From assembly GCA_022564295.1 (NCBI GenBank), contig JADFLR010000001.1:124001-188000 (forward strand): DNA of 64,000 nt, written 5' to 3'. The position numbers were made by a program, and so were the translations under genes. Shown one piece after another: positions 1-7,277 of this stretch. The DNA is from Bacteroidota bacterium (lineage in GTDB: Bacteria; Bacteroidota; Ignavibacteria; Ignavibacteriales; Ignavibacteriaceae). The number at the start of each line of letters is the position of its first letter. Position 1 is the stretch's first letter. Under the pieces are notes generated by a model. The model searched no databases, had not been told where the DNA came from, and saw only the letters and a program-made list of their open reading frames with translations.

Positions 1-171
1 TAGGAAAATAGTGAAACACAAGTTTGGCTGGATTTTTCACTTAGATACAAATACATCAGCAGAGATGTGTATAAGGAATATTTTGAGAAATCAGAAGAAA
101 TCGGCAGAATGTTAAACCATATGATTGAATATCTGGAAAAGTTTTTGAGACAAAGTGATAAAAACCAGTAA
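1..171 (+). CDS. Partial four-helix-bundle (S23-type) protein, C-terminal end
   Basis: The reading frame entering from the left edge encodes ENSETQVWLDF ... SEEIGRMLNHMIEYLEKF and ends at a TAA at 169-171. This matches the C-terminal two helices of the four-helix-bundle proteins related to the S23 protein of 23S rRNA intervening sequences, a family of unknown cellular role. Only about 55 residues are visible. The first codon in the window (positions 1-3) is an in-frame TAG although the similarity begins mid-protein, so the gene may be broken by a nonsense codon. Without upstream sequence I cannot separate that from an edge artefact. The family assignment rests on the ETQxWLDF and EEIGRML patterns. 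Confidence 0.5.
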
Positions 172-185
172 GCAGTAAGTAACGG

Positions 186-238
186 ACAGTAGGCAAGAAT
201 AAAAGTGTGACTATAAAAATTTGCTTACTGCCTACTGT
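186..238. repeat. Imperfect inverted repeat after the S23-type gene
   Basis: ACAGTAGGCA at 186-195 pairs perfectly with TGCCTACTGT at 229-238 across a 33-base loop. Related blocks (CAGTAAG, TTGCCTACT) recur on both sides, at about 168-180 and 242-250. It may act as a terminator for the upstream gene, or be one copy of a dispersed AGTAGGCA-type intergenic repeat. Confidence 0.5.
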
Positions 239-304
239 ATATTGCCTACTTTTTGAAAACCGGAATAACAAGAATTTTACGAATAAAGATTACTTAAGTA
301 GTTA

Positions 305-1483
305 ATGAATATGAAAGAGGAATACGACATAATAGTAGTTGGTGCAGGACCCGCAGGTTCAATGGCTGCACGTTTTGCTTCTGAAAAAGGTGTTTCAGTT
401 TTAATGCTTGAGAAAGACAGAGATGTTGGTTATCCGGTTAGATGCGGTGAAGCTATAAGTAAAGCCGGTGTGGAAGAGTTTATTGAACCCGATGAGCGAT
501 GGATAACAGCACACATTACTAAGTTTTCATTTATTGCTCCGGATAATACGGAAGTAACATTGCAATTTGATACAGAACAGGAAGGTTACGTATTAGAAAG
601 AAGAATATTCGATTACGAACTTGCTAAAACTGCCGTTAAAGAAGGCGCACAAATTTTAACCCGCGCCTATGTAAATGGATTGTTGTTTGACGATGATAAA
701 GTAGCAGGAGTAAAATACGAACATAACGGCGAACAGAAAGAACTTAAAGCCAAAATTGTAATTGCTGCTGATGGAGTAGAATCACGAGTGGGAAGATGGG
801 CAGGGTTAACCACTCACATCGATTTTAGAGATATGGAATGCTGCACACAAATTACAGCAGCAGAAATTCCAGTTGCCCAGGATACACTTTACTTTTACTT
901 TGGCAAGGATATAGCACCCGAAGGATATTTTTGGGTTTTCCCGAAAGGTGACAATATTGCAAATATTGGTTTGGGTGTAAGCGGTATGATCGGAAAAAAA
1001 AGTTCTGCAATATCATTTTTGAACAATTTTATGGAGAAACATTATCCCGGTGCATCCGTTTTAACAACTATTGCAGGAGGAGTACCAAGTGCAATTACAC
1101 TTGATAAAATTTCTGCTCCCGGAATTGCCCTAGTGGGAGATGCTGCAAGACAGGTTAATCCGCTTAGCGGAGGCGGTATTGCAAGTGGAATGATTGGTGC
1201 AAGCATTGCCGGCACGATTGCCGGTGATGCAATAAAAATGAACAAGCTCGATCATCTGTTGACGTATGATAATGCTTGGCGCGCTAGATTAGGTAAAAGA
1301 CACGAAATATTTAACCGGATTAAAGAAGGCATTTTCAATTTTTCGGACGAGAAATTTAATAATATTGCGCACTCCATTAATAAAATTCCTTTTGAAAAGA
1401 GAACTCTCGGAAGAGTTTTTAGAACTGCACTGCTAAACCAGCCATCTTTATTGATAGACGTTGCAAAGGTGTTTATTGTTTAA
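305..1483 (+). CDS. Geranylgeranyl reductase family flavoprotein
   Basis: A FAD-dependent oxidoreductase of the geranylgeranyl reductase family, which saturates isoprenoid double bonds in lipids, quinones or chlorophyll side chains. Residues 8-35 form the Rossmann dinucleotide fold with the GAGPAGS motif. The PVRCGEA motif near residue 46 is the family hallmark, and VGDAARQVNPLSGGGI near residue 280 is the second FAD-binding motif. The length of 392 aa is normal. There are two possible ATG starts (305 and 311) and neither has a clear ribosome-binding site. Nothing nearby belongs to lipid or quinone synthesis, so the natural substrate (archaeal-type lipid, menaquinone, carotenoid) cannot be inferred. 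Family call is firm; substrate is open. Confidence 0.85.
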   Translation: MNMKEEYDIIVVGAGPAGSMAARFASEKGVSVLMLEKDRDVGYPVRCGEAISKAGVEEFIEPDERWITAHITKFSFIAPDNTEVTLQFDTEQEGYVLERRIFDYELAKTAVKEGAQILTRAYVNGLLFDDDKVAGVKYEHNGEQKELKAKIVIAADGVESRVGRWAGLTTHIDFRDMECCTQITAAEIPVAQDTLYFYFGKDIAPEGYFWVFPKGDNIANIGLGVSGMIGKKSSAISFLNNFMEKHYPGASVLTTIAGGVPSAITLDKISAPGIALVGDAARQVNPLSGGGIASGMIGASIAGTIAGDAIKMNKLDHLLTYDNAWRARLGKRHEIFNRIKEGIFNFSDEKFNNIAHSINKIPFEKRTLGRVFRTALLNQPSLLIDVAKVFIV

Positions 1484-1623
1484 CATATCAAATGTATCAT
1501 CTTAACCGACCTATTAAACATTTCAATAAATTATGTGCATAAATATTTAATTTCCATATTTTAGAATCTATAATTAATTTAAAAAATTAAATCTAACGGA
1601 TAAAATCTTATAATTATTATTTG

Positions 1624-3108
1624 ATGGGAATAACTGAAAAAAATATCATCGAGAAATTTGTTGATCTTTTTAAAGATGAATATTTCTGGTATGAACATAG
1701 AAAAAATGAAAAAACAGAGATATTCTATACAGACAACGTTGTAAAAGTAACAGGTTATACCAAGGAAGAACTTCTTGCAATGCCGGGTAGAGGGAAGGAT
1801 CTCATTTACAGCGAGGATTTACAGGGACTAAAACATCAAGTAAACGAATTTGAAAATGATCCCGATAGATATTGCTTAGAACTTGAATTCAGAATTACGA
1901 TAAAGGATAAAAAAATTGTTTGGGTTAAAGAGTCTATAATTGCTAATAGAAATGACGATGGTGAAATAATAGAATCCTTTGGAAAAGTTTATAATATAAC
2001 TTCTTACAAAGAAAAAGAAAACTCTTTATTACAAAATATAGATGAATTGCGAAAGATAAATGTTTCCAAAGATAATTTTATTGCTATGCTTTCTCACGAT
2101 CTGAGAGCACCGTTTACTAGCATTCTCGGATTCTCAGAAATTCTACTAAATGAAACGAATTTATCGGATAAAGAAAAAGCCGAGTATCTATCGTACATAA
2201 ACGATTCATCTCAAAATCAACTCCAATTAGTAAACAATATGCTTGATTGGTCGCGTCTACAAACAGGTAAGTTAAAAATTAAAGAACAACGTGTACAGGC
2301 ACAAGGCATGGTATTTAATTGTGTTTCTTCTCTTACGGGAAATGCGGTAAGAAAAAATATTGATATAAAAGTAAATGTTCCCGATAATCTTTACATTAGT
2401 GTGGATGAGAGACTGATAATACAGGTAATAACTAATTTACTTGGTAACGCAATTAAGTTTTCACCCGAAGAAACATCCGTTGAAATTAGTGCAAACATTT
2501 ATAATGAAAAATTATCGGAAATTATTGTTAAAGATGAAGGTGTTGGTATTTCGGAGGAAGGCAAAGAGAAACTTTTTAAAATTGGTAAAATCTTTTCCAC
2601 CGAAGGAACTAAAGGAGAAAAAGGAACCGGTTTAGGGCTTGCACTTGCGAAACAGATTGTTGAAAAGCATGGAGGCGATATTTGGTTTTATTCAAAACTT
2701 GGAGAAGGAAGCGAATTTCATGTTACTCTTCCTTCATCGGCAAACACAATTTTAGTAGTTAAGAGTGACAAAGAAAAAAAGAAATCTTACATAAATTTTC
2801 TTAAAGAAAGATTTCCTTTATATCAAGTAATAGGTGCCGACAACGGTTATGAAGCATTGGGTATAATAATAAGCCATATGCCTTCCTTAATTGTAACAGA
2901 TCATGAAATGCCTCTTATGAACGGTATAAAGCTTATTCAATCCATTCGTTTAGAAGATAAACCGCTAAACATTCCTGTAATTGCAATCCTTAATGCAGAA
3001 TCGGATGAAATTAAAAAAAGTTATGATGAATACGGAATAAAAACAATACTGGATGATTCATCCGGTTTTGATCAGTTGGATGAACAACTTCGAACCATTC
3101 TTAAATGA
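1624..3108 (+). CDS. Hybrid histidine kinase: PAS - HisKA - HATPase - degenerate receiver
   Basis: A cytoplasmic sensor kinase with no membrane segment. A PAS domain covers about residues 15-130. The dimerisation domain carries the phospho-acceptor His159 in MLSHDLRAPFTSILGF. The ATPase domain follows, with N-box NLLGNAIKFSP and G-box GTGLGLALAKQIVEKHGG. The C-terminal 120 residues are receiver-like: the aspartate in IVTDHEMPLMNG is kept. However, the N-terminal acidic pair is replaced (ILVVKSDKEK instead of VVDDE), and the conserved Thr/Ser and Lys near the end are not evident. ATG at 1624 directly follows a TTG at 1621; either could be used. It is a single gene with no cognate regulator next to it. 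The input signal is unknown. Confidence 0.85.
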   Translation: MGITEKNIIEKFVDLFKDEYFWYEHRKNEKTEIFYTDNVVKVTGYTKEELLAMPGRGKDLIYSEDLQGLKHQVNEFENDPDRYCLELEFRITIKDKKIVWVKESIIANRNDDGEIIESFGKVYNITSYKEKENSLLQNIDELRKINVSKDNFIAMLSHDLRAPFTSILGFSEILLNETNLSDKEKAEYLSYINDSSQNQLQLVNNMLDWSRLQTGKLKIKEQRVQAQGMVFNCVSSLTGNAVRKNIDIKVNVPDNLYISVDERLIIQVITNLLGNAIKFSPEETSVEISANIYNEKLSEIIVKDEGVGISEEGKEKLFKIGKIFSTEGTKGEKGTGLGLALAKQIVEKHGGDIWFYSKLGEGSEFHVTLPSSANTILVVKSDKEKKKSYINFLKERFPLYQVIGADNGYEALGIIISHMPSLIVTDHEMPLMNGIKLIQSIRLEDKPLNIPVIAILNAESDEIKKSYDEYGIKTILDDSSGFDQLDEQLRTILK

Positions 3109-3181
3109 CCTTTCAATAATTTAATTGATAAATTGTTTTTCGAAACAAATATTTTAAACATTTTATTTAAATATCTTGTAT

Positions 3182-3706
3182 ATGAAAAAAAATTCAACAG
3201 ATAAGTTCTGGTTTGCGTTGTATACAAAACCACGCAACGAATTCAAAGCTGAACATCAATTAATAGAGGCGGGTATAACTAATTATCTTCCAACGGTAAC
3301 ACTTTTAAAACAATGGAGCGACAGAAAAAAGAAAGTAACAGAACCACTTTTAAGAGGATACATTTTTATTTATGCGAATGAGGGGGAAAGATTAGTTTCG
3401 GTGGAACAACAATCTATTGTAAGATGTGTTTTTGATGTCGGTCGCCCCGCACGGATTCCTGATTGGCAGATTGACAACTTACGAACGATGCTTGAGACTA
3501 ATGAGGACGTTATTGTTCATAAAGGAATTGTGCCGGGAGCAAAAGTAATAATTAAAGACGGACCATTTGAAGGAATAATCGGAACAGTTGTAAAAGGAGA
3601 AACAGGCAAATCGATTTCGGTTTCTATAGATCTTCTTAACAGATCAGTAATTGCACGTTTACCGAAAGAAAGCAGTTTGGAAGCAATCCGTGAAACATCA
3701 AATTGA
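3182..3706 (+). CDS. UpxY-like NusG paralog (specialised antitermination factor)
   Basis: A NusG-type transcription elongation factor. The NGN domain starts at FWFALYTKPRNEFKAEHQL and continues through LLRGYIFIYANEGERL. A KOW-type segment (IVPGAKVIIKDGPFEGIIGTV) occupies about residues 118-150. The sequence is closer to the UpxY antiterminators of Bacteroidota polysaccharide loci than to housekeeping NusG, which would lie beside secE and ribosomal protein genes. Here it stands alone between a kinase and a nuclease, with no polysaccharide operon in view. ATG at 3182 is preferred to the in-frame TTG two codons upstream. Family is secure; which operon it regulates is unknown. Confidence 0.8.
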   Translation: MKKNSTDKFWFALYTKPRNEFKAEHQLIEAGITNYLPTVTLLKQWSDRKKKVTEPLLRGYIFIYANEGERLVSVEQQSIVRCVFDVGRPARIPDWQIDNLRTMLETNEDVIVHKGIVPGAKVIIKDGPFEGIIGTVVKGETGKSISVSIDLLNRSVIARLPKESSLEAIRETSN

Positions 3707-3775
3707 ATCAATCTGTTTATTACTTTTTATCTATGATTTTCTTAAGTTATTAGCTATTAGATTTCGGAATATTAA

Positions 3776-4780
3776 ATGCTAATTCAATCTGATTTAACAG
3801 AACTCACAAAAGGAAATATTATTGATCATTTTTTGATGATTGGAAAAATTGAGATTAGAAATACCAAAGCGGGGAAAAAGTTTCTCTCAATGGAATTAGG
3901 AGATAAATCGGGCAGTATTAATACAAATGTTTGGAACGATACAGCCGGATTTGATAGTATTGCAGATAATGGTAAGGTTGGAGATATAATAAAAGTTTTG
4001 GGGAGTATTGATGAGTTTCAGGGAGTACCACAAATTAAAGTAACTTCAATCAGGTTAAACATTCCAGCAGATAATGTCGAAGTTCAGGATTTCTTACCAC
4101 GATCTGCAAGAGACCCCGAAGTAATGAAAAAGGAGCTGCTTGTGCGCATTGAAGAGATCTCAAACACTCACCTTAAGGAACTGCTTAAAAATATTTTTTC
4201 GGGGGAACGGATGGAAAAATTTAAGACTGCACCCGCCGGAAAATCCTGGCATCACGGATATATTCATGGTTTAATTGAACACACCTTGGAGATGATTAAA
4301 ATTTGTGATTTAATGTGCGATTTTCATCCAGCGATCAACAGAGATTTATTAGCAGCGGGCGCAATACTGCACGATTTCGGGAAAACCGAGGAACTATCTT
4401 ATGATTCGTCTTTCAATTACAGCGATAAAGGAAAATTGATTGGGCATATTGTTATTTGTGCTTCGATGATTGAAGAAGAGACAAAAAAGTTAACGGATTT
4501 TCCCGAGGGACTTAAAAATTTACTTATACATCTAATATTAAGCCATCAGGGAAAACTTGAGTATGCATCCCCCGTTGTTCCCAAAACGGTGGAAGCAATT
4601 GCACTTTATCAGGCAGATGAATTAAGTGCAAAAGTAAATGCGTATGTTGGTGTTATAAATTCTGATATGACAATCGAAGGCAATTGGACAAAGTTTATTC
4701 ATCTTGCACAAACTGATCTTTATAAATATAATTTATCAGAAGAATCTGAAAAAAAAATTAACAAGTCACTTTTTGATTAA
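3776..4780 (+). CDS. YhaM-like 3'-5' exoribonuclease (OB fold + HD domain)
   Basis: The N-terminal 95 residues form an OB fold (GKKFLSMELGDKSGSINTNVW, with GDIIKVLGSIDEFQG) that binds nucleic acid. An HD phosphohydrolase domain follows with metal-binding motifs HHGYIHGLIEHT and AGAILHDFGKTEEL, and later HLILSHQGKLEY. This order and the length of 334 aa match Bacillus YhaM/Cbf1, a 3'-to-5' exoribonuclease with some DNase activity. The metal-binding His and Asp residues are all present. It precedes the TPR gene by about 18 bases with the same orientation, so co-transcription is possible. The alternative is a generic HD-domain phosphohydrolase, but the OB-HD combination makes this unlikely. Confidence 0.85.
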   Translation: MLIQSDLTELTKGNIIDHFLMIGKIEIRNTKAGKKFLSMELGDKSGSINTNVWNDTAGFDSIADNGKVGDIIKVLGSIDEFQGVPQIKVTSIRLNIPADNVEVQDFLPRSARDPEVMKKELLVRIEEISNTHLKELLKNIFSGERMEKFKTAPAGKSWHHGYIHGLIEHTLEMIKICDLMCDFHPAINRDLLAAGAILHDFGKTEELSYDSSFNYSDKGKLIGHIVICASMIEEETKKLTDFPEGLKNLLIHLILSHQGKLEYASPVVPKTVEAIALYQADELSAKVNAYVGVINSDMTIEGNWTKFIHLAQTDLYKYNLSEESEKKINKSLFD

Positions 4781-4798
4781 ATTATTAAGGAGAGGATT

Positions 4799-5587
4799 AT
4801 AAAACAAGTTTTTACAAAACTTACTTTTGCATCACTGTTCGTTATTTTCGGTTCTTATGTGAATGCTCAATCTTTGGAAGAGTTAATGCAGGAAGGAGAT
4901 AATTATTATAAAAAGTTTAACCATCGGAGTGCCTTAGAAACTTATTCAAAAGCCGACAGTTTATATCAAGGAAATTGGGTTTTAATGTGGAAGATAAGCA
5001 GAGCTTATGTTGATTTAGCAGAAAAAATGTCACAGGATACCGAAGAAGAAGAAGATTCGAAAAAATTAGAATTTGAAAAAGCATTGATTTATGCTGATAG
5101 CTCGGTTAAGCTTGCACCCGGTGAAGCAGATGCGTATGTAACAAGAGCTATTGCCAGCGGAAAAATTGCACTATTAGAAGGAATATTTTCTGCTATCGGA
5201 TCAGTGAATGATGTAAGGGATGATTCTGAACATGCAATTGAACTCGGTAACGGCGGAAGTTACACACAAGCACTTGCACATTATATTTTAGGAAGAGCAC
5301 ATTATAAAGTTTGTGAAAAACCGTATTTGCTTCGTCTTCCAATAGGATTAGGTTGGGGCGATATGGAAGATTCTATCCGCGAACTTGAAATGGCTGTAAA
5401 ACTCAGACCCAATTTTAGAATGTTCTATCTTGCTCTTGCTAAATCTTATTTTGAAGAAAGTGAATACGAAAAAGCAAAAGAAACACTTACACAGCTTGAA
5501 AGTGCTCCTTTTGTTGACGAAGATGACGATCAGGTTTTAGATGAAGCGAAAGAACTAATAATAAAGGTGGATGAAGAATTAGAATAA
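4799..5587 (+). CDS. Exported TPR protein with a probable non-ATG (ATA) start
   Basis: A tetratricopeptide protein with repeats at about residues 25-60, 95-130 and 185-245 (for example SALETYSKADSLY and REL..AVKLRPNFRMFYLALA). The first conventional start in frame is GTG at 4859, but the frame stays open upstream. There it encodes a good signal peptide, KQVFTKLTFASLFVIFGS then YVNAQ, with cleavage likely after NA. A strong Shine-Dalgarno AAGGAGAGG at 4787-4795 sits just before ATT (4796) and ATA (4799). No ATG, GTG or TTG lies between, so the probable start is ATA, one base from ATG. The stop overlaps the sirtuin start (TAATG), suggesting translational coupling. Function unknown; probably periplasmic. 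Confidence 0.75.
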   Translation: MKQVFTKLTFASLFVIFGSYVNAQSLEELMQEGDNYYKKFNHRSALETYSKADSLYQGNWVLMWKISRAYVDLAEKMSQDTEEEEDSKKLEFEKALIYADSSVKLAPGEADAYVTRAIASGKIALLEGIFSAIGSVNDVRDDSEHAIELGNGGSYTQALAHYILGRAHYKVCEKPYLLRLPIGLGWGDMEDSIRELEMAVKLRPNFRMFYLALAKSYFEESEYEKAKETLTQLESAPFVDEDDDQVLDEAKELIIKVDEELE

Positions 5588-6327
5588 TGACCATTGATCA
5601 ATCACTAATTGAAAAATTAAAAAGTGCCCGTTCCCTGGTGTTCTTTACCGGGGCGGGCATTTCTGCTGAAAGTGGAATTCCTACATTCAGAGGAAAAGAC
5701 GGTATTTGGAAAAAACTTAAACCCGAAGAACTTGCAAACTTCGATGCTTTTATGAGCAACCCCGATATGGTTTGGGAATGGTACAATCACCGCAAAAAAA
5801 TAATACATGAAGCCCAACCGAACAAAGGACATTTAACCATTGCAGAGATGCAAAACTATTTTGATGAAGTGATTATTGTAACGCAAAACATCGATAACCT
5901 ACACAGGCGTGCAGGAAGTAAAAATATATTTGAGTTGCACGGAAACATCGAAAGGAACTTTTGCGTGAATTGTAAAAAGTTTTATAACGAAGAACTTGAT
6001 TTCAGCGAAGGTGTGCCGAAATGTGAGTGCGGAGGATTAATCAGACCCGATGTTGTTTGGTTTGGTGAATATCTTCCGGAAGATCAATTTAAAGGTGGAG
6101 AAAAAGCAGCGGGGAATGCAGATGTTTTTTTCATTGTAGGAACATCAGCAATTGTGTATCCGGCAGCAGGATTGGTTTTTACAGCCAAACAGAGTGGAGC
6201 TTTACTGGTTGAGATAAATGTGGTTGAAACAGAAATTTCATCTGCTGTGGATTATTCTTTTTTTGGTGAAGCCGGAACAATATTACCTAACATTTTAGAA
6301 GCTTATAAAAGCTCTATTGTTTCCTGA
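5587..6327 (+). CDS. cobB: Sir2-family NAD-dependent protein deacylase (CobB type)
   Basis: A class III-type bacterial sirtuin that removes acyl groups from lysines using NAD+. Visible motifs are FFTGAGISAESGIPTFRG (residues 19-36, NAD binding), TQNIDNLHRRAG (99-110), catalytic His118 in FELHGN, and zinc ligands Cys126, Cys129, Cys146 and Cys148. WYNHR places Tyr66 and Arg69 in the position of the Tyr-x-x-Arg pair that, in CobB and SIRT5, binds the carboxylate of succinyl-lysine. Desuccinylase or desmalonylase activity is therefore expected along with deacetylation. The start codon overlaps the upstream TPR stop. The 3' end overlaps the convergent marR gene by 14 bases. Confidence 0.9.
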   Translation: MTIDQSLIEKLKSARSLVFFTGAGISAESGIPTFRGKDGIWKKLKPEELANFDAFMSNPDMVWEWYNHRKKIIHEAQPNKGHLTIAEMQNYFDEVIIVTQNIDNLHRRAGSKNIFELHGNIERNFCVNCKKFYNEELDFSEGVPKCECGGLIRPDVVWFGEYLPEDQFKGGEKAAGNADVFFIVGTSAIVYPAAGLVFTAKQSGALLVEINVVETEISSAVDYSFFGEAGTILPNILEAYKSSIVS

Positions 6328-6763
6328 TTCCGATTTTTTTACAAAGCCGCTGAAGTTCAATCTGCTCCGTTTTGTTTAGTCTGTTCATTTCATTCGTAAT
6401 AAAATTAACCTTCATAGGCAAAATTTCCTCTAACTTTTCCCCCCCTTCCTTTGTTAGATGGACGAAGAAAATCCGCCTGTCTTCTGTACCCCTTCTTCTT
6501 TCTACATAAGCGTCCTTTTCAAGGTTATCAATTACCATTGTAATGTTGCCGCCGCTTTTCAGTAATTTATAACCAAGTTCCTTCTGAGATAAAGGTCCAA
6601 GATGATAAAGAGCATCCAATACATTAAACTGGCTTTCCGTTAACCCGAATTTTGAAAGAGATAAATTAACCGCTGAATTAATTGTATCCGCAGCGCGCAT
6701 AAGTTTAATGTAAGAATCTAATGCACGCATCACTTTTTTTGAACCATTATAATGAGTTCCCAT
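6314..6763 (-). CDS. MarR-family transcriptional regulator
   Basis: A winged-helix MarR repressor of 149 aa. The DNA-binding core runs from LTESQFNVLDALYHLGPLSQKELG through KSGGNITMVIDNLEKDAYVERRRG to TEDRRIFFVHLTKEG, the classic wing. The recognition helix and the DRR wing motif are intact. A 22-bp near-perfect palindrome lies 12-33 bases upstream of the start and is the likely autoregulatory operator. The coding strand contains a run of seven G (complement of 6439-6445) in the KEGGEK segment, a possible slippage site. A small GlsB-type membrane gene lies just upstream in the same orientation. The ligand is unknown. Confidence 0.88.
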   Translation of the reverse strand: MGTHYNGSKKVMRALDSYIKLMRAADTINSAVNLSLSKFGLTESQFNVLDALYHLGPLSQKELGYKLLKSGGNITMVIDNLEKDAYVERRRGTEDRRIFFVHLTKEGGEKLEEILPMKVNFITNEMNRLNKTEQIELQRLCKKIGIRKQ

Positions 6764-6774
6764 ATAAAGCCGAT

Positions 6775-6796
6775 GTTAAATATTTTAATATTGAAC
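6775..6796. promoter_or_regulatory. Probable MarR operator palindrome
   Basis: The 22 bases read GTTaAATATT-tt-AATATTgAAC. The two 10-base arms are complementary except at one position per arm, and the centre is TT. The element sits immediately 5' of the marR start at 6763, where a repressor would block its own transcription or translation initiation. Size and symmetry fit a MarR dimer site. Binding is inferred from position only. Confidence 0.55.
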
Positions 6797-6821
6797 TATT
6801 AGCGTAAAAAAATTGCTGCAA

Positions 6822-7100
6822 TTAACTCTTTTTCTTCGGCGAAATTAAACTGAGCACCAAAGTGAATATAACCGCACCGAGAATTGACCAGATAACAGGA
6901 TATCTTATACCACGAATTACCGGTGTCCAGATTTCCGGCAGATCGAACTCTCTTCCCAACCAAGTTCCAATCAACGCACCTATAAAACCAACAATTGCCG
7001 ATAGAATACATCCACCTTTATCAAACCCAACAAGCGAGCGTGCTATCGAACCGGTAATGGCTGCAATTACAAACATTATTAAAAAATCGAGTAACGACAT
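6822..7100 (-). CDS. GlsB/YeaQ/YmgE-family stress membrane protein
   Basis: A 92-residue protein of the transglycosylase-associated / GlsB-YeaQ-YmgE family. Three hydrophobic segments are visible: LLDFLIMFVIAAITGSIA (residues 3-20), CILSAIVGFIGALIGTWLG (31-49) and a C-terminal IWSILGAVIFTLVLSLI (69-85). The Gly-rich FIGALIGTWLG repeat is typical. Members are induced by stress and their mechanism is unknown. The gene lies 58 bases upstream of marR on the same strand, and the marR palindrome lies between them, so the two may be transcribed together or the palindrome may control only marR. The C-terminal KKKS tail is probably cytoplasmic. Confidence 0.8.
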   Translation of the reverse strand: MSLLDFLIMFVIAAITGSIARSLVGFDKGGCILSAIVGFIGALIGTWLGREFDLPEIWTPVIRGIRYPVIWSILGAVIFTLVLSLISPKKKS

Positions 7101-7277
7101 ATTAGTTCCTTAACTTGTTTGCCTAAAATTAAGTTTTCTAAACGCTAATTTCAATTTTTATGAACGATTTTGCTATTCAACCGTCAAACCCAGAACATTC
7201 ATTTGCATTGATAAATTCTATAAAATGTTCTATTTATAAACCTGAATAATTACCAGTATTTAAAGAAAAATAATTTA

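Noticed and set aside
7192-7231. AGAACATT / AATGTTCT split inverted repeat as a LexA-like box
   Set aside because: The arms are 24 bases apart, far more than a SOS box, and the downstream MBL gene is not a typical SOS target. Left as an unproven note.
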